From NCBI GenBank assembly GCA_029557895.1, contig JAKQHT010000023.1:62001-126000 (forward strand): 64,000 nt of DNA, read 5' to 3'. Under the pieces are notes generated by a model, which saw nothing but the letters and a program-made list of their open reading frames with translations, was not told where the DNA came from and searched no databases. Below, piece after piece: positions 37,638-46,616 of this stretch; positions within the stretch are counted from its first letter, which is position 1, and each line of letters begins with the position of its first letter. The position numbers and the translations under genes were made by a program. This stretch comes from Bacteroidota bacterium. Its GTDB lineage: Bacteria > Bacteroidota > Bacteroidia > Flavobacteriales > Flavobacteriaceae.

Positions 37638-37685
37638 CTTCTCATAATCATTGCGTCGCAACAATTATCTAACCAACTAAAAAAC

Positions 37686-39197
37686 CTAAAACTTATAACT
37701 AAAACCTGTATATACTCCAATAAAATACGGCCTGAAATCGCCCGCACTTTTACTGAAAGTATTTATTTGATACTTGAACGTCGGCTCAACGTTCAATTTG
37801 ATTTTTTCCGATATGTTGTAATTGACCCCAAGCCCAAGATTGGCGCTGTAACTCATAGCGTTGATGTTGTTGGCCTCACCTATGAGCATCTCTTGACCAC
37901 CACTCACGGCATAAATTTCGTTTCGGTCGGCAATTAGGGCGCTAAACCCACCAATGGCATTTACAGCCAGTTTTTTGTTAACCAAAGCATACTCTACCTC
38001 AAGTGGGATCTCCACAAAGCCCAACCGTTGACTGATGGTACTATTGGGCGTAGAATTCATGATGACCGGTGTTGCATCTTTGTTGAGATTTTCTTCGCTC
38101 AAATAGGTCATGCGCTGTCCATTGGCATTGGCAGAAAGGTTGCTGATGGTGCCTTTTGCCCCTGAAGATTGATCGATGCTGTTAAAGACAAGAACATCAT
38201 TTGTAGCATGTTCCATGGCCACCTTGTTTATTCCGGCTCGGATTTTTAACCGAGTGTTAACCGCATAACTTCCCCCTATACCATAACTCATGGTCACAGC
38301 ACCCTCCTTGGTATTGTTTATAAATTGCTCGTCGAGCGAAGAGCCTTTTCCCAGCGAACCAAAATAGATGGGCGACACATTTGGCGAAACGTTCCAGCGG
38401 TTGGGTTGCTTTTCCATAACATCATCGTTTGAATTTGCTTCCTCAACTTTGGCAATGGCATCTTCGATGGTTTCTTCTTCTTTGGTCAAAATGTCTTCCA
38501 GCTTTTCAAAAGCATCAGTAACGGCGACGTTATTTTGGTTTTCAATAGGATTGACAATCTGTTTGGATGTGTTTTTAATATTTTGATTTTCAGTAGTTTT
38601 AATATCCGACAATGCATTCATGTCGGTTTTGGAACCATCGGCAACGGCATTTTCCTTTTCTACTTTGCTAATTGTTACGTCACCATTGTTTTGGTTTTTG
38701 GAACGATGGTTTTTTGAAACAACCGAATTGCCGTTTTCATTTTTAGCGTTGGTCGCAAAACGGTTTTCACCATTTGAAGCTGTGGCCGTTCCAACAGTTA
38801 TTTTAACGACTTGTTCCGTTGGGGTGTTTTGTATTACACCATTGGGATTGCTTGTATTGGCGGTTTTTGTGGCATCGGCATCCTTGAGACTGTGTTTCAA
38901 ATCGTTGCCATTAGCGTCGGGATTTTCATTGGTGTCATTGTTGGTGTTGACTACGTTTACGCCATTACCAATTGGGTCAATCGCATTTTGTGTGATGAAC
39001 TTCGTTGCAAGAGTAAACAATAATGCGAGAACCGCTGCCACACCGGCGACTTTCCACCATAACGGGACAATCCTGCGCTTGCGCTTGTCTTCATGGAGTT
39101 GTTGGTGGATGTTTTCCCATATGGCATCGTCGGGAACGGCTTCAAAATTTTTGAGCTTTTCCTTAAAAATTCGATCTATATGTTTTTTATTGTCCAT
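37686..39197 (-). CDS. anti-sigma-like N-terminus fused to an outer-membrane beta-barrel
   Basis: A 503-residue protein with an unusual layout. Residues 1-45 are a charged cytoplasmic-type region (DRIFKEKLKNFEAVPDDAIW), about 47-68 a single transmembrane helix (WWKVAGVAAVLALLFTLATK), about 70-290 a long Asn/Asp/Thr-rich linker, and about 300-503 a barrel-like domain ending in GVYTGFSYKF, with alternating aromatic strands. Its start overlaps the ECF sigma gene by 11 bases, so it is probably the cognate regulator. One reading is an inner-membrane anti-sigma factor reaching across the periplasm to a barrel; another is that the barrel-like domain stays periplasmic. The architecture recurs in Flavobacteriia. 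Confidence 0.75.
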   Translation of the reverse strand: MDNKKHIDRIFKEKLKNFEAVPDDAIWENIHQQLHEDKRKRRIVPLWWKVAGVAAVLALLFTLATKFITQNAIDPIGNGVNVVNTNNDTNENPDANGNDLKHSLKDADATKTANTSNPNGVIQNTPTEQVVKITVGTATASNGENRFATNAKNENGNSVVSKNHRSKNQNNGDVTISKVEKENAVADGSKTDMNALSDIKTTENQNIKNTSKQIVNPIENQNNVAVTDAFEKLEDILTKEEETIEDAIAKVEEANSNDDVMEKQPNRWNVSPNVSPIYFGSLGKGSSLDEQFINNTKEGAVTMSYGIGGSYAVNTRLKIRAGINKVAMEHATNDVLVFNSIDQSSGAKGTISNLSANANGQRMTYLSEENLNKDATPVIMNSTPNSTISQRLGFVEIPLEVEYALVNKKLAVNAIGGFSALIADRNEIYAVSGGQEMLIGEANNINAMSYSANLGLGVNYNISEKIKLNVEPTFKYQINTFSKSAGDFRPYFIGVYTGFSYKF

Positions 39198-39735
39198 TAC
39201 TATGTTTTGGTTGTGCCTTTTGGTGGTCTTCTATTTTTTGTTTTAAAATCTGTCGTGCCCGGGCGAGGTTTGATTTTGACGTTCCTATGGAAATATCGAG
39301 CATTTCGGAGATTTCCTTGTGTGAATAGTCGTCCATGGCGTACAAGTTAAATACCAATCGGTACTTGTCCGGAAGATCTTGGATAATTTTTAGCAAAAAA
39401 TCCATTTTTAAATCGTCATCATCTATTTCTACAACGGTATCTTCAATGTGTTCTTCTCCGACGATATTGAACACACCGGTAGTTCTATAGCGTTGCAGCG
39501 CCGTGTTAATGGTGACCCGTTTCATCCAGCCTTCCAAAGAGCCTTTGTTTTCAAACTGCCCTATTTTTTTGAAAATAGTGACAAATGCGTCTTGCAGATT
39601 GTCTTCTGCCTCCGCATGGTTTCGCGAATACTTTAAGCTAAGCGAAAACAGCTTACTTGCGTAGAGCTTGTATATTTGGCTTTGGGCTTTAGCATCGTTT
39701 TTTTTGCATTGTTCTATGAGTTGTTCTAAACCCAA
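39187..39735 (-). CDS. ECF-family RNA polymerase sigma factor
   Basis: A 182-residue sigma-70-family factor with only regions 2 and 4. Region 2 is about 20-90 (LYASKLFSLSLKYSRNHAEA followed by EDNLQDAFVTIFKKIGQF), and region 4 is about 120-170 with the helix-turn-helix YSHKEISEMLDISIGTSKSN and LARARQILK. It would direct polymerase to a small regulon, probably of envelope genes. It overlaps the putative anti-sigma gene downstream by 11 bases, which points to coupled translation. No promoter box was found in the short upstream region, so autoregulation cannot be judged. Confidence 0.92.
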   Translation of the reverse strand: MGLEQLIEQCKKNDAKAQSQIYKLYASKLFSLSLKYSRNHAEAEDNLQDAFVTIFKKIGQFENKGSLEGWMKRVTINTALQRYRTTGVFNIVGEEHIEDTVVEIDDDDLKMDFLLKIIQDLPDKYRLVFNLYAMDDYSHKEISEMLDISIGTSKSNLARARQILKQKIEDHQKAQPKHSNGQ

Positions 39736-39768
39736 GCGTTTTTGTTTTTTATGTGTTTGGCAATGTTT

Positions 39769-40182
39769 TTATTCAAGCACCGGGACTTCCACAATGTAAT
39801 ACAAATCATTGTCATTCTCGTCTTTGCCCTGCCAAAACTTGAACACGTACGATCCTCTTTGGCTTGCCAAAAAGTCAAAGCGCACCTCAACCTCTTCGTC
39901 TTCCAGTGTTTGGCAACCCATATTTGGGTAAACACTATTTACGATTGCTATGGTTCTTTGGTTGGTATCAACCATGTAATATAGGTCGTAATAATTATAA
40001 CAAGTTGAAGGGCGCAAGTACTTAAGGTGTATATCGTAAACCCGGCCCAATTCAAAGATTTCGGGCATATCTACACTCGTGATAGGCATAAACTCGTAAT
40101 AAAACACATCGTTATCATCGGTGTCCAAACTACATGACACCAAAGACAATACGGAGAAACACAACAAGAAAATCCGTTTCAT
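39769..40182 (-). CDS. hypothetical lipoprotein
   Basis: A 137-residue protein with a lipobox ending LSLVSC (Cys at about residue 17 from the ATG at 40182), followed by an acidic spacer DTDDND. The mature domain looks beta-rich, with LGRVYDIHLKYLRPSTCYNY and a C-terminal strand FKFWQGKDENDNDLYYIVEV. The open frame extends upstream to 40275 but the ATG at 40182 gives the signal peptide. It lies 33 bases upstream of the sigma factor gene, same strand. No family recognised. Confidence 0.7.
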   Translation of the reverse strand: MKRIFLLCFSVLSLVSCSLDTDDNDVFYYEFMPITSVDMPEIFELGRVYDIHLKYLRPSTCYNYYDLYYMVDTNQRTIAIVNSVYPNMGCQTLEDEEVEVRFDFLASQRGSYVFKFWQGKDENDNDLYYIVEVPVLE

Positions 40183-40307
40183 ATAAAATTTCTTTTTGTA
40201 AATTATAGATGCAAAAAATCCGGAAAGGTTGCGTGGATGCCATAGTTTTTTAAAAAACGGAAAAGATTTGACCAAGCAAACGTGTTAATTCACCAAGTTT
40301 TGGACAC

Positions 40308-40332
40308 AAAAAAAACCGGATTAGTCCGGTTT
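40308..40332 (-). terminator. terminator overlapping the SPFH stop codon
   Basis: On the minus strand AAACCGGA, a CTAA loop and TCCGGTTT are followed by five further T. The UAA stop codon of the SPFH gene lies in the four-base loop, so the rising arm of the hairpin is coding sequence. Confidence 0.8.
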
Positions 40333-41247
40333 CTTTTGGTTCTTGGCTTGTTTCATCGCTTCGCCTATCTGGTTACTGGCCGTAAAGCTTGCCACCATAT
40401 TGTTCAACATGTCGCTGCCTGCCTGTGGCGAGTTTGGCAACAAGATCAGGTTGCTGTTCACGTGTTCGCCGATGGACTGCAAGGTGTCGTAGTGCTGTGT
40501 TACCACGATAAGTGCCGAGGCTTCTTGTGAGTTGATGCCCACTTTATTGAGCACTTCTACCGATTCTTCGAGGCCTCGGGCAATCTCACGACGCTGGTCT
40601 GCAATACCTTGTCCTTGCAAACGCTTGCTTTCGGCTTCGGCCTTGGCTTTTTCTACAATCAAAATACGTGCTGCGTCGCCCTCATATTGTGCGGCAATTT
40701 TTTCTCTTTCGGAGGCATTGATACGGTTCATGGCCGATTTTACCTGCGGGTCGGGGTCGATATCCGTTACCAGTGTTTTTATGATATCAAAACCATATTC
40801 GAGCATGGCATCGTTCAGTTCGGCCTTTACGGCAATGGCGATGTCGTCTTTTTTGACAAATACGTCATCGAGCTTCATCTTTGGCACTTCAGCACGTACC
40901 ACATCAAAAACGTAAGAGGTTATCTGGTCGTGCGGATAATCGAGCTTATAAAATGCATCGTAAACCTTGTCTTTGATAACCACGAACTGGACCGAAACTT
41001 TCAACCTCACAAATACGTCATCAAGCGTTTTTGTCTCGACAATAACATCGAGCTGTTGGATTTTTAGGCTCAAACGCCCTGCAATCCTATCAATCAGTGG
41101 TATTTTCATTTGAAGTCCTGAATGGCGGATGCTCTGGAATTTTCCAAAGCGCTCGATTATAGCGGCAGACTGTTGTTTAACGGTAAAAAATGAGGAAAGC
41201 AAAACAATGATTCCAAGAAAGATCAAAGGAAAAGAGAAAAAGTTCAT
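40321..41247 (-). CDS. SPFH/band-7 domain membrane protein
   Basis: A 308-residue member of the stomatin/prohibitin/flotillin/HflK superfamily. One N-terminal membrane helix (FPLIFLGIIVLLSSFFTV) is followed by the SPFH domain at about 25-190 (FTVKQQSAAIIERFGKFQSI, LVTDIDPDPQVKSAMNRIN) and a coiled-coil with many Ala/Glu (AASEREKIAAQYEGDAA-like NASEREKIAAQYEGDAARI). Such proteins form oligomeric membrane scaffolds and often regulate proteases. No NfeD or FtsH partner lies next to it here. The transcription terminator overlaps its stop codon. Confidence 0.88.
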   Translation of the reverse strand: MNFFSFPLIFLGIIVLLSSFFTVKQQSAAIIERFGKFQSIRHSGLQMKIPLIDRIAGRLSLKIQQLDVIVETKTLDDVFVRLKVSVQFVVIKDKVYDAFYKLDYPHDQITSYVFDVVRAEVPKMKLDDVFVKKDDIAIAVKAELNDAMLEYGFDIIKTLVTDIDPDPQVKSAMNRINASEREKIAAQYEGDAARILIVEKAKAEAESKRLQGQGIADQRREIARGLEESVEVLNKVGINSQEASALIVVTQHYDTLQSIGEHVNSNLILLPNSPQAGSDMLNNMVASFTASNQIGEAMKQAKNQKKPD

Positions 41248-41292
41248 ATCAATTATATTATTGGTTAAAAAACATACCCGACTAAATTAAGC

Positions 41293-41300
41293 TATATTTG
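41293..41300 (+). promoter_or_regulatory. candidate -7 promoter box for the 41321 gene
   Basis: TATATTTG fully matches TAnnTTTG and lies 20 bases before the ATG at 41321, within the 73-base gap between divergent genes. No -33 element at the right distance was found. Confidence 0.5.
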
Positions 41301-41320
41301 CCGAAATATATACAAATATT

Positions 41321-42010
41321 ATGCAAATAAGACAAATTATTCTGTTAGTAGTGTGCGCAATGGGTTTTGTTACAGCTTCGCATTCGCAGAGGCGTTCGCA
41401 TGGGGTGGTATATATCAGGAATGGTTTTGGACTTGGTGGCGGTATTACCCAGTTTAACATCAACACCGACAATTTTGTTACCAATAGAGGCAATGGCTGG
41501 GTTGGCGGTCTTGCGGCAACTCTCGATCTGCCTCACAAGATATACACCGTAAGCTATGGCATGCAATTTTCGGAAAGCACCATTGGGATTATGGGCAAAA
41601 GCCTTCCCGTTTCGCAAAGTGAACCCCTGGATTATAAGCTGCTGATGGCACAGGCGCAGTTTCTTTTTCATTTGAAACTTGCTAAAGACTATCTGATGCT
41701 TGATGCCGGGCCGATGCTTCAGTACAACAGCGCATTGGAACTTAAGGACAGTGGCAAGGAAAATTATATTATAGATGGTTACGATGTGCTTTTGGCCAAA
41801 GACATCAGCGAGATATCAAAATTCAATGTCAATGCCTCTGTTGGCGCCACTGCCGGATTCAGTCATTTTAAATTACGGGTACAGTACGTACTTGGTCTCA
41901 CAAACATGTTAAACAAACTGAATGGCCAGGACCTGGATACCGGCCCATCCAACAAAACTTTTAAGGGCAACCAATCGATGCTGTCTTTTATGGCGTTTAT
42001 TTATTTTTAA
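41321..42010 (+). CDS. outer-membrane beta-barrel protein (PorT-like size)
   Basis: A 229-residue protein with a signal peptide ending near residue 22 (GFVTASHSQ). The mature part is a run of amphipathic beta strands ending in an aromatic residue pair (FMAFIYF), as expected for an outer-membrane barrel of eight strands. It has the general look of the small porin-like barrels of Bacteroidota; PorT of the T9SS has similar size and position relative to a signal peptide, but I see no decisive motif and do not assign it. The last four bases overlap the end of gltX, which is convergent. Confidence 0.72.
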   Translation: MQIRQIILLVVCAMGFVTASHSQRRSHGVVYIRNGFGLGGGITQFNINTDNFVTNRGNGWVGGLAATLDLPHKIYTVSYGMQFSESTIGIMGKSLPVSQSEPLDYKLLMAQAQFLFHLKLAKDYLMLDAGPMLQYNSALELKDSGKENYIIDGYDVLLAKDISEISKFNVNASVGATAGFSHFKLRVQYVLGLTNMLNKLNGQDLDTGPSNKTFKGNQSMLSFMAFIYF

Positions 42011-43518
42011 AGCGTACCTATCAGATTCTCAATCCTTTGGACGGTTTCGTTCTTTCCTATCATAAAGCTGATTTCAAACACATCCGGACCCTGCATGGCG
42101 CCCACCAGTGCCAAGCGGAATGGCTGCATGACCTTGCCGAAACCGACTTCTTTTTTGCCAATCCAGTCCTTTACGACTGCCTGGATGTTGGTTGCCGTAA
42201 AATCTGAAATTTTGTTGATTGTTTGTGCCAGTTCGGCCATAAGTTCCCGGGTGTCGTTGTTCATGAGTTTTGCAAAAGTCTTTTCGTCATAAGATTTTGG
42301 GGCTTCAAAAAAGTATGATGACAAATTCCAAAAATCGTTCACAAAAGTGGCGCGTTCTTTTATCAATTTGATTACCAATGCAATATAATTATTATCGATA
42401 TCTTTTAATTGTGGTTGTTGGCTCTTGAACTGTTTTGCCAGGACATCATCATCCTGAAACTGCATATATTGGTGGTTGTACCACTTGATCTTGTCCGGAT
42501 CAAAACGTGCCCCAGATTTGTGCACGCGTTCCAGTTCAAAGGCGTTAACAAGTTTTTCCAACGAAAACACTTCTTGTTCCGTACCGGGGTTCCAGCCAAG
42601 AAATGCCAGAAAATTGACCATCGCTTCTGGAAAATATCCATCTTCCCGGTATCCTCTCGATAGTTCGCCGTTTTCCGGGTCGCGCCATTCTAAAGGAAAA
42701 ACGGGAAACCCAAGTTTATCGCCGTCGCGCTTGCTCAATTTGCCTTTCCCGGTAGGTTTAAGGATGAGCGGTAAATGAGCAAATTGAGGTTTTTCCCAGC
42801 CAAAAGCGTCATACAGCTGGTAGTGCAATGCCATTGACGGTAACCATTCTTCGCCACGAATCACGTGCGTGATTTCCATTAAATGGTCGTCAACAATATT
42901 CGCCAAATGGTAGGTGGGCATTCCGTCGCTTTTGTACAGTACTTTGTCATCCAAAATATTGGTGTCAATGGAGATGTCGCCGCGCACAATGTCTTTGAGG
43001 TGTATTGTTTCATCTTGCGGCGACTTGAACCTAATGACATATTCTGCACCCGAATCCAGTTTTGCTCGTGTTGCTCCTTTAGAAAGCGAAAGTGAATTGT
43101 CCAATTCCAATCTGTTGTGCCAGTTGTAGATGAACGTTTTGCCATTGGCCTCGCAGTTTTTTCTCTGTTGGTCCAAAGCTTCGGCGGTATCAAAAGCGTA
43201 GTATGCCTTGCCTGTTGCGACCAGCTGCTCGGCGTATTGTTTGTAAATGGACTTTCGTTCGCTTTGTCTGTAAGGGCCAAAAGTTTCATTCTTGCCCGGG
43301 CCTTCGTCAAAAGGAATGCCGCACCAGTTCAAGGATTCAATGATGTATTTCTCGGCACCCGCCACATACCTGTTTTGGTCGGTATCCTCAATACGGAGCA
43401 CAAAGGTGCCGTTGTGTTTTTTGGCAAACAGATAATTGAAAAGCGCGGTACGAACGCCGCCAATGTGTAGCGGTCCGGTTGGACTGGGCGCAAATCTTAC
43501 ACGAACAGGGTTGGTCAT
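42007..43518 (-). CDS. gltX: glutamate-tRNA ligase
   Basis: Charges tRNA(Glu). The 503 residues of this class I synthetase start VRVRFAPSPTGPLHIGGVRTA with the HIGH motif PLHIGG, followed by LRIEDTDQNRYV. The KMSKS equivalent is KLSKRDGD. The discriminating tRNA-binding domain continues to the C-terminus. The ATG at 43518 is chosen from the family start MTNPVRVRFAPS; the frame upstream has no homology-like content. Whether it is discriminating or also charges tRNA(Gln) cannot be told from sequence alone. A promoter-like box lies upstream. Confidence 0.95.
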   Translation of the reverse strand: MTNPVRVRFAPSPTGPLHIGGVRTALFNYLFAKKHNGTFVLRIEDTDQNRYVAGAEKYIIESLNWCGIPFDEGPGKNETFGPYRQSERKSIYKQYAEQLVATGKAYYAFDTAEALDQQRKNCEANGKTFIYNWHNRLELDNSLSLSKGATRAKLDSGAEYVIRFKSPQDETIHLKDIVRGDISIDTNILDDKVLYKSDGMPTYHLANIVDDHLMEITHVIRGEEWLPSMALHYQLYDAFGWEKPQFAHLPLILKPTGKGKLSKRDGDKLGFPVFPLEWRDPENGELSRGYREDGYFPEAMVNFLAFLGWNPGTEQEVFSLEKLVNAFELERVHKSGARFDPDKIKWYNHQYMQFQDDDVLAKQFKSQQPQLKDIDNNYIALVIKLIKERATFVNDFWNLSSYFFEAPKSYDEKTFAKLMNNDTRELMAELAQTINKISDFTATNIQAVVKDWIGKKEVGFGKVMQPFRLALVGAMQGPDVFEISFMIGKNETVQRIENLIGTL

Positions 43519-43540
43519 TTTCTTGATGTTTTTAAGAAAA

Positions 43541-43548
43541 CAAAGATA
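43541..43548 (-). promoter_or_regulatory. candidate -7 promoter box for gltX
   Basis: Minus-strand TATCTTTG fully matches TAnnTTTG and would place the transcript start about 19 bases before the gltX ATG. No -33 TTTG at standard spacing. Confidence 0.5.
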
Positions 43549-43603
43549 GAACACCTAATGTAATGAATAAAGCAATTGCACAAAAGATTGGATGCGCTAT
43601 TGA

Positions 43604-44065
43604 TCAAGAGTGGTTAAGTTGGTTTAACGCCATCTTTAGTATGGGATAATTTCTGCCCTGTTCGTCTTTGTCTGTCCGTTTATAAACAGTAAACCCATAC
43701 TTTTTATAGAATTCAACAGCCTTTATGTTTTGTTCGTTTACATCTACTTTGTCGGCTTTTAATTCCAAAACGGCAAAGTCCAGAAGTCTTTTTCCTAATC
43801 CTTTTCCAAAATAATCAGGTGATAAGAACAACATTTCCAATTTTTTATCTGCCGACCCAACAAACCCGATAACTTTCGTTTCTGTTGTTAGGCAATAGAC
43901 ATCAAATGCATTGAAATCTATTGTTCCGACAATTTTTCTGATAGCATAAAAATCTTCAGTAGTTAAAAAAGAGTGTGTAGCCAGAACCGATTTTTCCCAG
44001 ACATCAAACACCTGCTGTCTGTATTTGTCGGAATATTTTACTATTTCAAAATTTATGTTTTGCAT
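43604..44065 (-). CDS. GNAT N-acetyltransferase
   Basis: A 153-residue acetyltransferase. The acetyl-CoA-binding loop is FLSPDYFGKGLGKRLLDFAV, followed by DVNEQNIKAVEFYKKYGFTV, typical of the family's motif A and B. No secretion signal; substrate unknown. It opens an accessory block of six minus-strand genes with lower G+C than the flanking core genes. It lies 10 bases downstream of the PNPOx-like gene, which suggests one operon with it and the second acetyltransferase. Confidence 0.85.
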   Translation of the reverse strand: MQNINFEIVKYSDKYRQQVFDVWEKSVLATHSFLTTEDFYAIRKIVGTIDFNAFDVYCLTTETKVIGFVGSADKKLEMLFLSPDYFGKGLGKRLLDFAVLELKADKVDVNEQNIKAVEFYKKYGFTVYKRTDKDEQGRNYPILKMALNQLNHS

Positions 44066-44075
44066 AATTAAAAAA

Positions 44076-44651
44076 TTAAGGTTGTAATTGTTTTAAAACC
44101 CATTCGTTATTTACTAATTCGTATAATTTTCTATCGTGCAAACGGGAGGAGTTAAATTCCATAAATTCAATTCTTACAGGACTGATACAATATCCTCCCC
44201 AATTGTCGGGCCTTTTGAGATATTTTCCGTTCGATTCGCTGTCTAACGCATTATATTTTTCAACAAGCTCCTCAATTACTGAAATTTCATCTCCCTGCTG
44301 GCTTATGATTGAGACTATCTGACTTTCCCTGTTTCTTTCCGCAAAATAGTTGTCTGCAACCTCTTCGGAAACCATTGCCGCTTCACCCTGTATTCTGACC
44401 TGTCTGTCTGTTTCGGCCCACCAGAATGTCAGTGCTACATTGTTTGAATGCCATATTTCGTTTCCTTTTCTCGAAGTTAAAGTTCCTGTTATAATAAATC
44501 CGTCATTAGTTATTTCTTTTAGTGAAATGAACCTTGCATTCGGAAAACCATCAAGCCCGATAGTTGACAGACAACAGGCATTCGGGATTTTAACTCCTGT
44601 ATTTTCTATTTGTTCCAAAAACCAGATTTTAAAATGCTCTATCGGGTTCAT
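44076..44651 (-). CDS. pyridoxamine 5'-phosphate oxidase-like protein
   Basis: A 191-residue FMN-binding split-barrel protein resembling PdxH: NARFISLKEITNDGFIITGT, TSRKGNEIWHSNNVALTFWW, RQVRIQGEAAMVS, the terminal RLHDR-like SSRLHDRKLYE and a WGGYCISPVRIEF segment matching the PdxH WGGxxxxP block. If active it would oxidise pyridoxine or pyridoxamine phosphate to pyridoxal phosphate. The N-terminal region is shorter than in E. coli PdxH. Given the accessory context with two GNAT genes, a specialised role is possible. The ATG at 44651 overlaps the upstream GNAT stop by four bases (ATGA). Confidence 0.78.
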   Translation of the reverse strand: MNPIEHFKIWFLEQIENTGVKIPNACCLSTIGLDGFPNARFISLKEITNDGFIITGTLTSRKGNEIWHSNNVALTFWWAETDRQVRIQGEAAMVSEEVADNYFAERNRESQIVSIISQQGDEISVIEELVEKYNALDSESNGKYLKRPDNWGGYCISPVRIEFMEFNSSRLHDRKLYELVNNEWVLKQLQP

Positions 44652-45052
44652 CGCCAATCTTCTCTGTCGATTATAAAACTACTTTCCTGTTTAACAAATC
44701 CTACTTTCGGATAATATTCCATAGCTGTTGGAACCGATAAAAGTAAAACCATTGATTGTTCACCTACTTTCTCTTTGGTCAGATTTATGAGTTGTCTGCC
44801 AATACCCGCTTTTTTATATTCCTGCCTTACCGCCAAATCTGCCAGATAACAACTCCAGACCCAATCTGTAATTGACCTGCACACACCAACCAGTAAATCG
44901 TTATCCCAAGCCGTGATAACAAGGTTTGAATTGTCAAACATTTTCTGAATCCGCTCTTTGTCTTTTATGGGTCGGGGCAAACCGGAATTATCATAAAGTT
45001 CGATTATCTGGTCCGCTGTTGGTTGTTTATCTAAGCTGTAATTTATTTCCAT
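44648..45052 (-). CDS. GNAT N-acetyltransferase
   Basis: A 134-residue acetyltransferase read from the ATG at 45052. The acetyl-CoA motif is DLAVRQEYKKAGIGRQLINL, followed by VPTAMEYYPKVGFVKQ. The start of the protein (TADQIIELYDNSGLPRPIKD) matches small GNATs annotated in many Bacteroidota and Firmicutes. It couples to the PNPOx-like gene by a four-base ATGA overlap. An upstream in-frame ATG at 45070 is possible. Substrate unknown. Confidence 0.82.
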   Translation of the reverse strand: MEINYSLDKQPTADQIIELYDNSGLPRPIKDKERIQKMFDNSNLVITAWDNDLLVGVCRSITDWVWSCYLADLAVRQEYKKAGIGRQLINLTKEKVGEQSMVLLLSVPTAMEYYPKVGFVKQESSFIIDREDWR

Positions 45053-45088
45053 AGTGCTTATGATTAGCATAAGTCGATTGTTAATTGC

Positions 45089-46492
45089 TCAATCGGTTTC
45101 TTTCAAATATTTCACAATGAAAGCAATTTTATCCTGTATTGCATTGTCAATTTTTACATCAGGTGGAATCCCTGTTTTGTTATACCCTTGTGTAACAACC
45201 TTGTCGTGAAGTGTATAGGTGGGATAACCAAAATAAATCCCATACTTTTCACAGTTTAGTTTAACAAGGTTGACATTGTTATAATCAACCACACCACCTG
45301 TATTGTCACCCATTGTTATTACTTTACTGCTAACTGCCTTTGAGTATAATACAAAAGTTTCTGCTGCACTCATATTGCTTCTATCCGTTAAGATAACTAC
45401 TTTTTTGATATTTGTTTTTTCAGGTTTCAATTCTAATGGACCAAAATCGGGACCTTGTACTATCTTTTCCTGTGCTTCTTTCATTGCTTTAACTACAGAT
45501 ACATAAGGGTCATTTTTGCTATTAGAGACAAGTTTTTCAAAATAGGCAATATTATCCTCCGAAGAAAGTGCAAAACCTCTTACATGCTGAGCAGGTTTTT
45601 CGTAATAGGCAGTCAATAAACCAAAATAAATCCCGTTGCCACCTGTGTTGCCACGAATATCTATGATTAAGTTTTCGATACTTATGAGTTGTTCTATGTT
45701 GTCCAACAGTATTTTATTAAAATCTTTTGCTTCAATGAGGAAAGAAGGAATGGTGAGCACTGCACTTTTTTCATCTATTTTCTGGAAGGTTGTAGCGTTG
45801 GGGTCGAACATCTGTGCTTCTTTCGACTGTAATCTGCCCCATACAATGCCACCCCAAATTGATAGCAAAGTATTGTCTTTGTATGGTTTAACCTTCACAT
45901 AACGCGAAGCATAACTATTGGTATAGTAAGTCCCTTCCCAAGTGTTTTTGGAACTATTTACCGCAAATTTTATTTCACCTATTTTAGAAACATCGGGTGC
46001 TTCTACAATAATCGCGGCGTATTCAAAATGAATTTTTGTGTTCGTGTTTTTGACAACAGCAAATTTAGAAGTGCCATCTGTCCAATAGCCCTCTATTGGG
46101 CTTTCAGAAAAACCGGCAATAGTACTCACATCAAAAATGTTTTCCTTTATTTCAGATTTTGTTTTTTTCAAATCCTCTTCTGAAAACTTGGGATACTCGC
46201 TTACAAACAAATGTCCATCTTCAAAGAACGATAAAAATGTCTGTAAAAGTTTGGTACAGTTCTGTGGCTCTGTCTGATTTGCCAATGCTTTAAATTCCGA
46301 TTTTCGGATTTGATACTCACTTTCTATTTCGATTTTAGTCAAATGATAGCCTATATAATTGGCTTCTAATTTTTCAATCATTTTGTCAAAAGCCTGCCTA
46401 CAATTACAATCATAATTTTGTGCTTTTGTATTAAAAGAAAGAAACATCCAAATTCCCGCAAGTACCGTCTGAATGTTCGCTTTAAGTTCCAT
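45089..46492 (-). CDS. S41-family peptidase, secreted
   Basis: A 467-residue secreted protease-like protein. The start is placed at 46492, where a signal peptide begins (LKANIQTVLAGIWMFLSFNT) and ends with a probable AQ cleavage. The S41 core is late in the chain: IENLIIDIRGNTGGNGIYFG and the catalytic-serine region DRSNMSAAETFVLYSKAV with MGDNTGGVVDY after it. There is no PDZ domain, unlike CtpA, so substrate recognition probably differs. It resembles the interphotoreceptor-retinoid-binding-like S41 group in bacteria. The upstream ORF extension to 46558 is Lys/Arg-rich and not convincing. Confidence 0.82.
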   Translation of the reverse strand: MELKANIQTVLAGIWMFLSFNTKAQNYDCNCRQAFDKMIEKLEANYIGYHLTKIEIESEYQIRKSEFKALANQTEPQNCTKLLQTFLSFFEDGHLFVSEYPKFSEEDLKKTKSEIKENIFDVSTIAGFSESPIEGYWTDGTSKFAVVKNTNTKIHFEYAAIIVEAPDVSKIGEIKFAVNSSKNTWEGTYYTNSYASRYVKVKPYKDNTLLSIWGGIVWGRLQSKEAQMFDPNATTFQKIDEKSAVLTIPSFLIEAKDFNKILLDNIEQLISIENLIIDIRGNTGGNGIYFGLLTAYYEKPAQHVRGFALSSEDNIAYFEKLVSNSKNDPYVSVVKAMKEAQEKIVQGPDFGPLELKPEKTNIKKVVILTDRSNMSAAETFVLYSKAVSSKVITMGDNTGGVVDYNNVNLVKLNCEKYGIYFGYPTYTLHDKVVTQGYNKTGIPPDVKIDNAIQDKIAFIVKYLKETD

Positions 46493-46616
46493 TTGGTTTT
46501 GTTTTAATTTCCCTACTCGTTTGGCTTTTCGGTGTCGCCCCGTTTTTGAAATGGTCACTGAACTCCATTTTTCTGTCAGTCTAATTTTAGGTCGTCTGTT
46601 CTAAAACACTTAATAA

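Noticed and set aside
41321-42010. Assignment of the small barrel protein as PorT of the T9SS
   Set aside because: Size and signal peptide agree, but I cannot point to any PorT-specific motif, and many small barrels in this phylum look alike.
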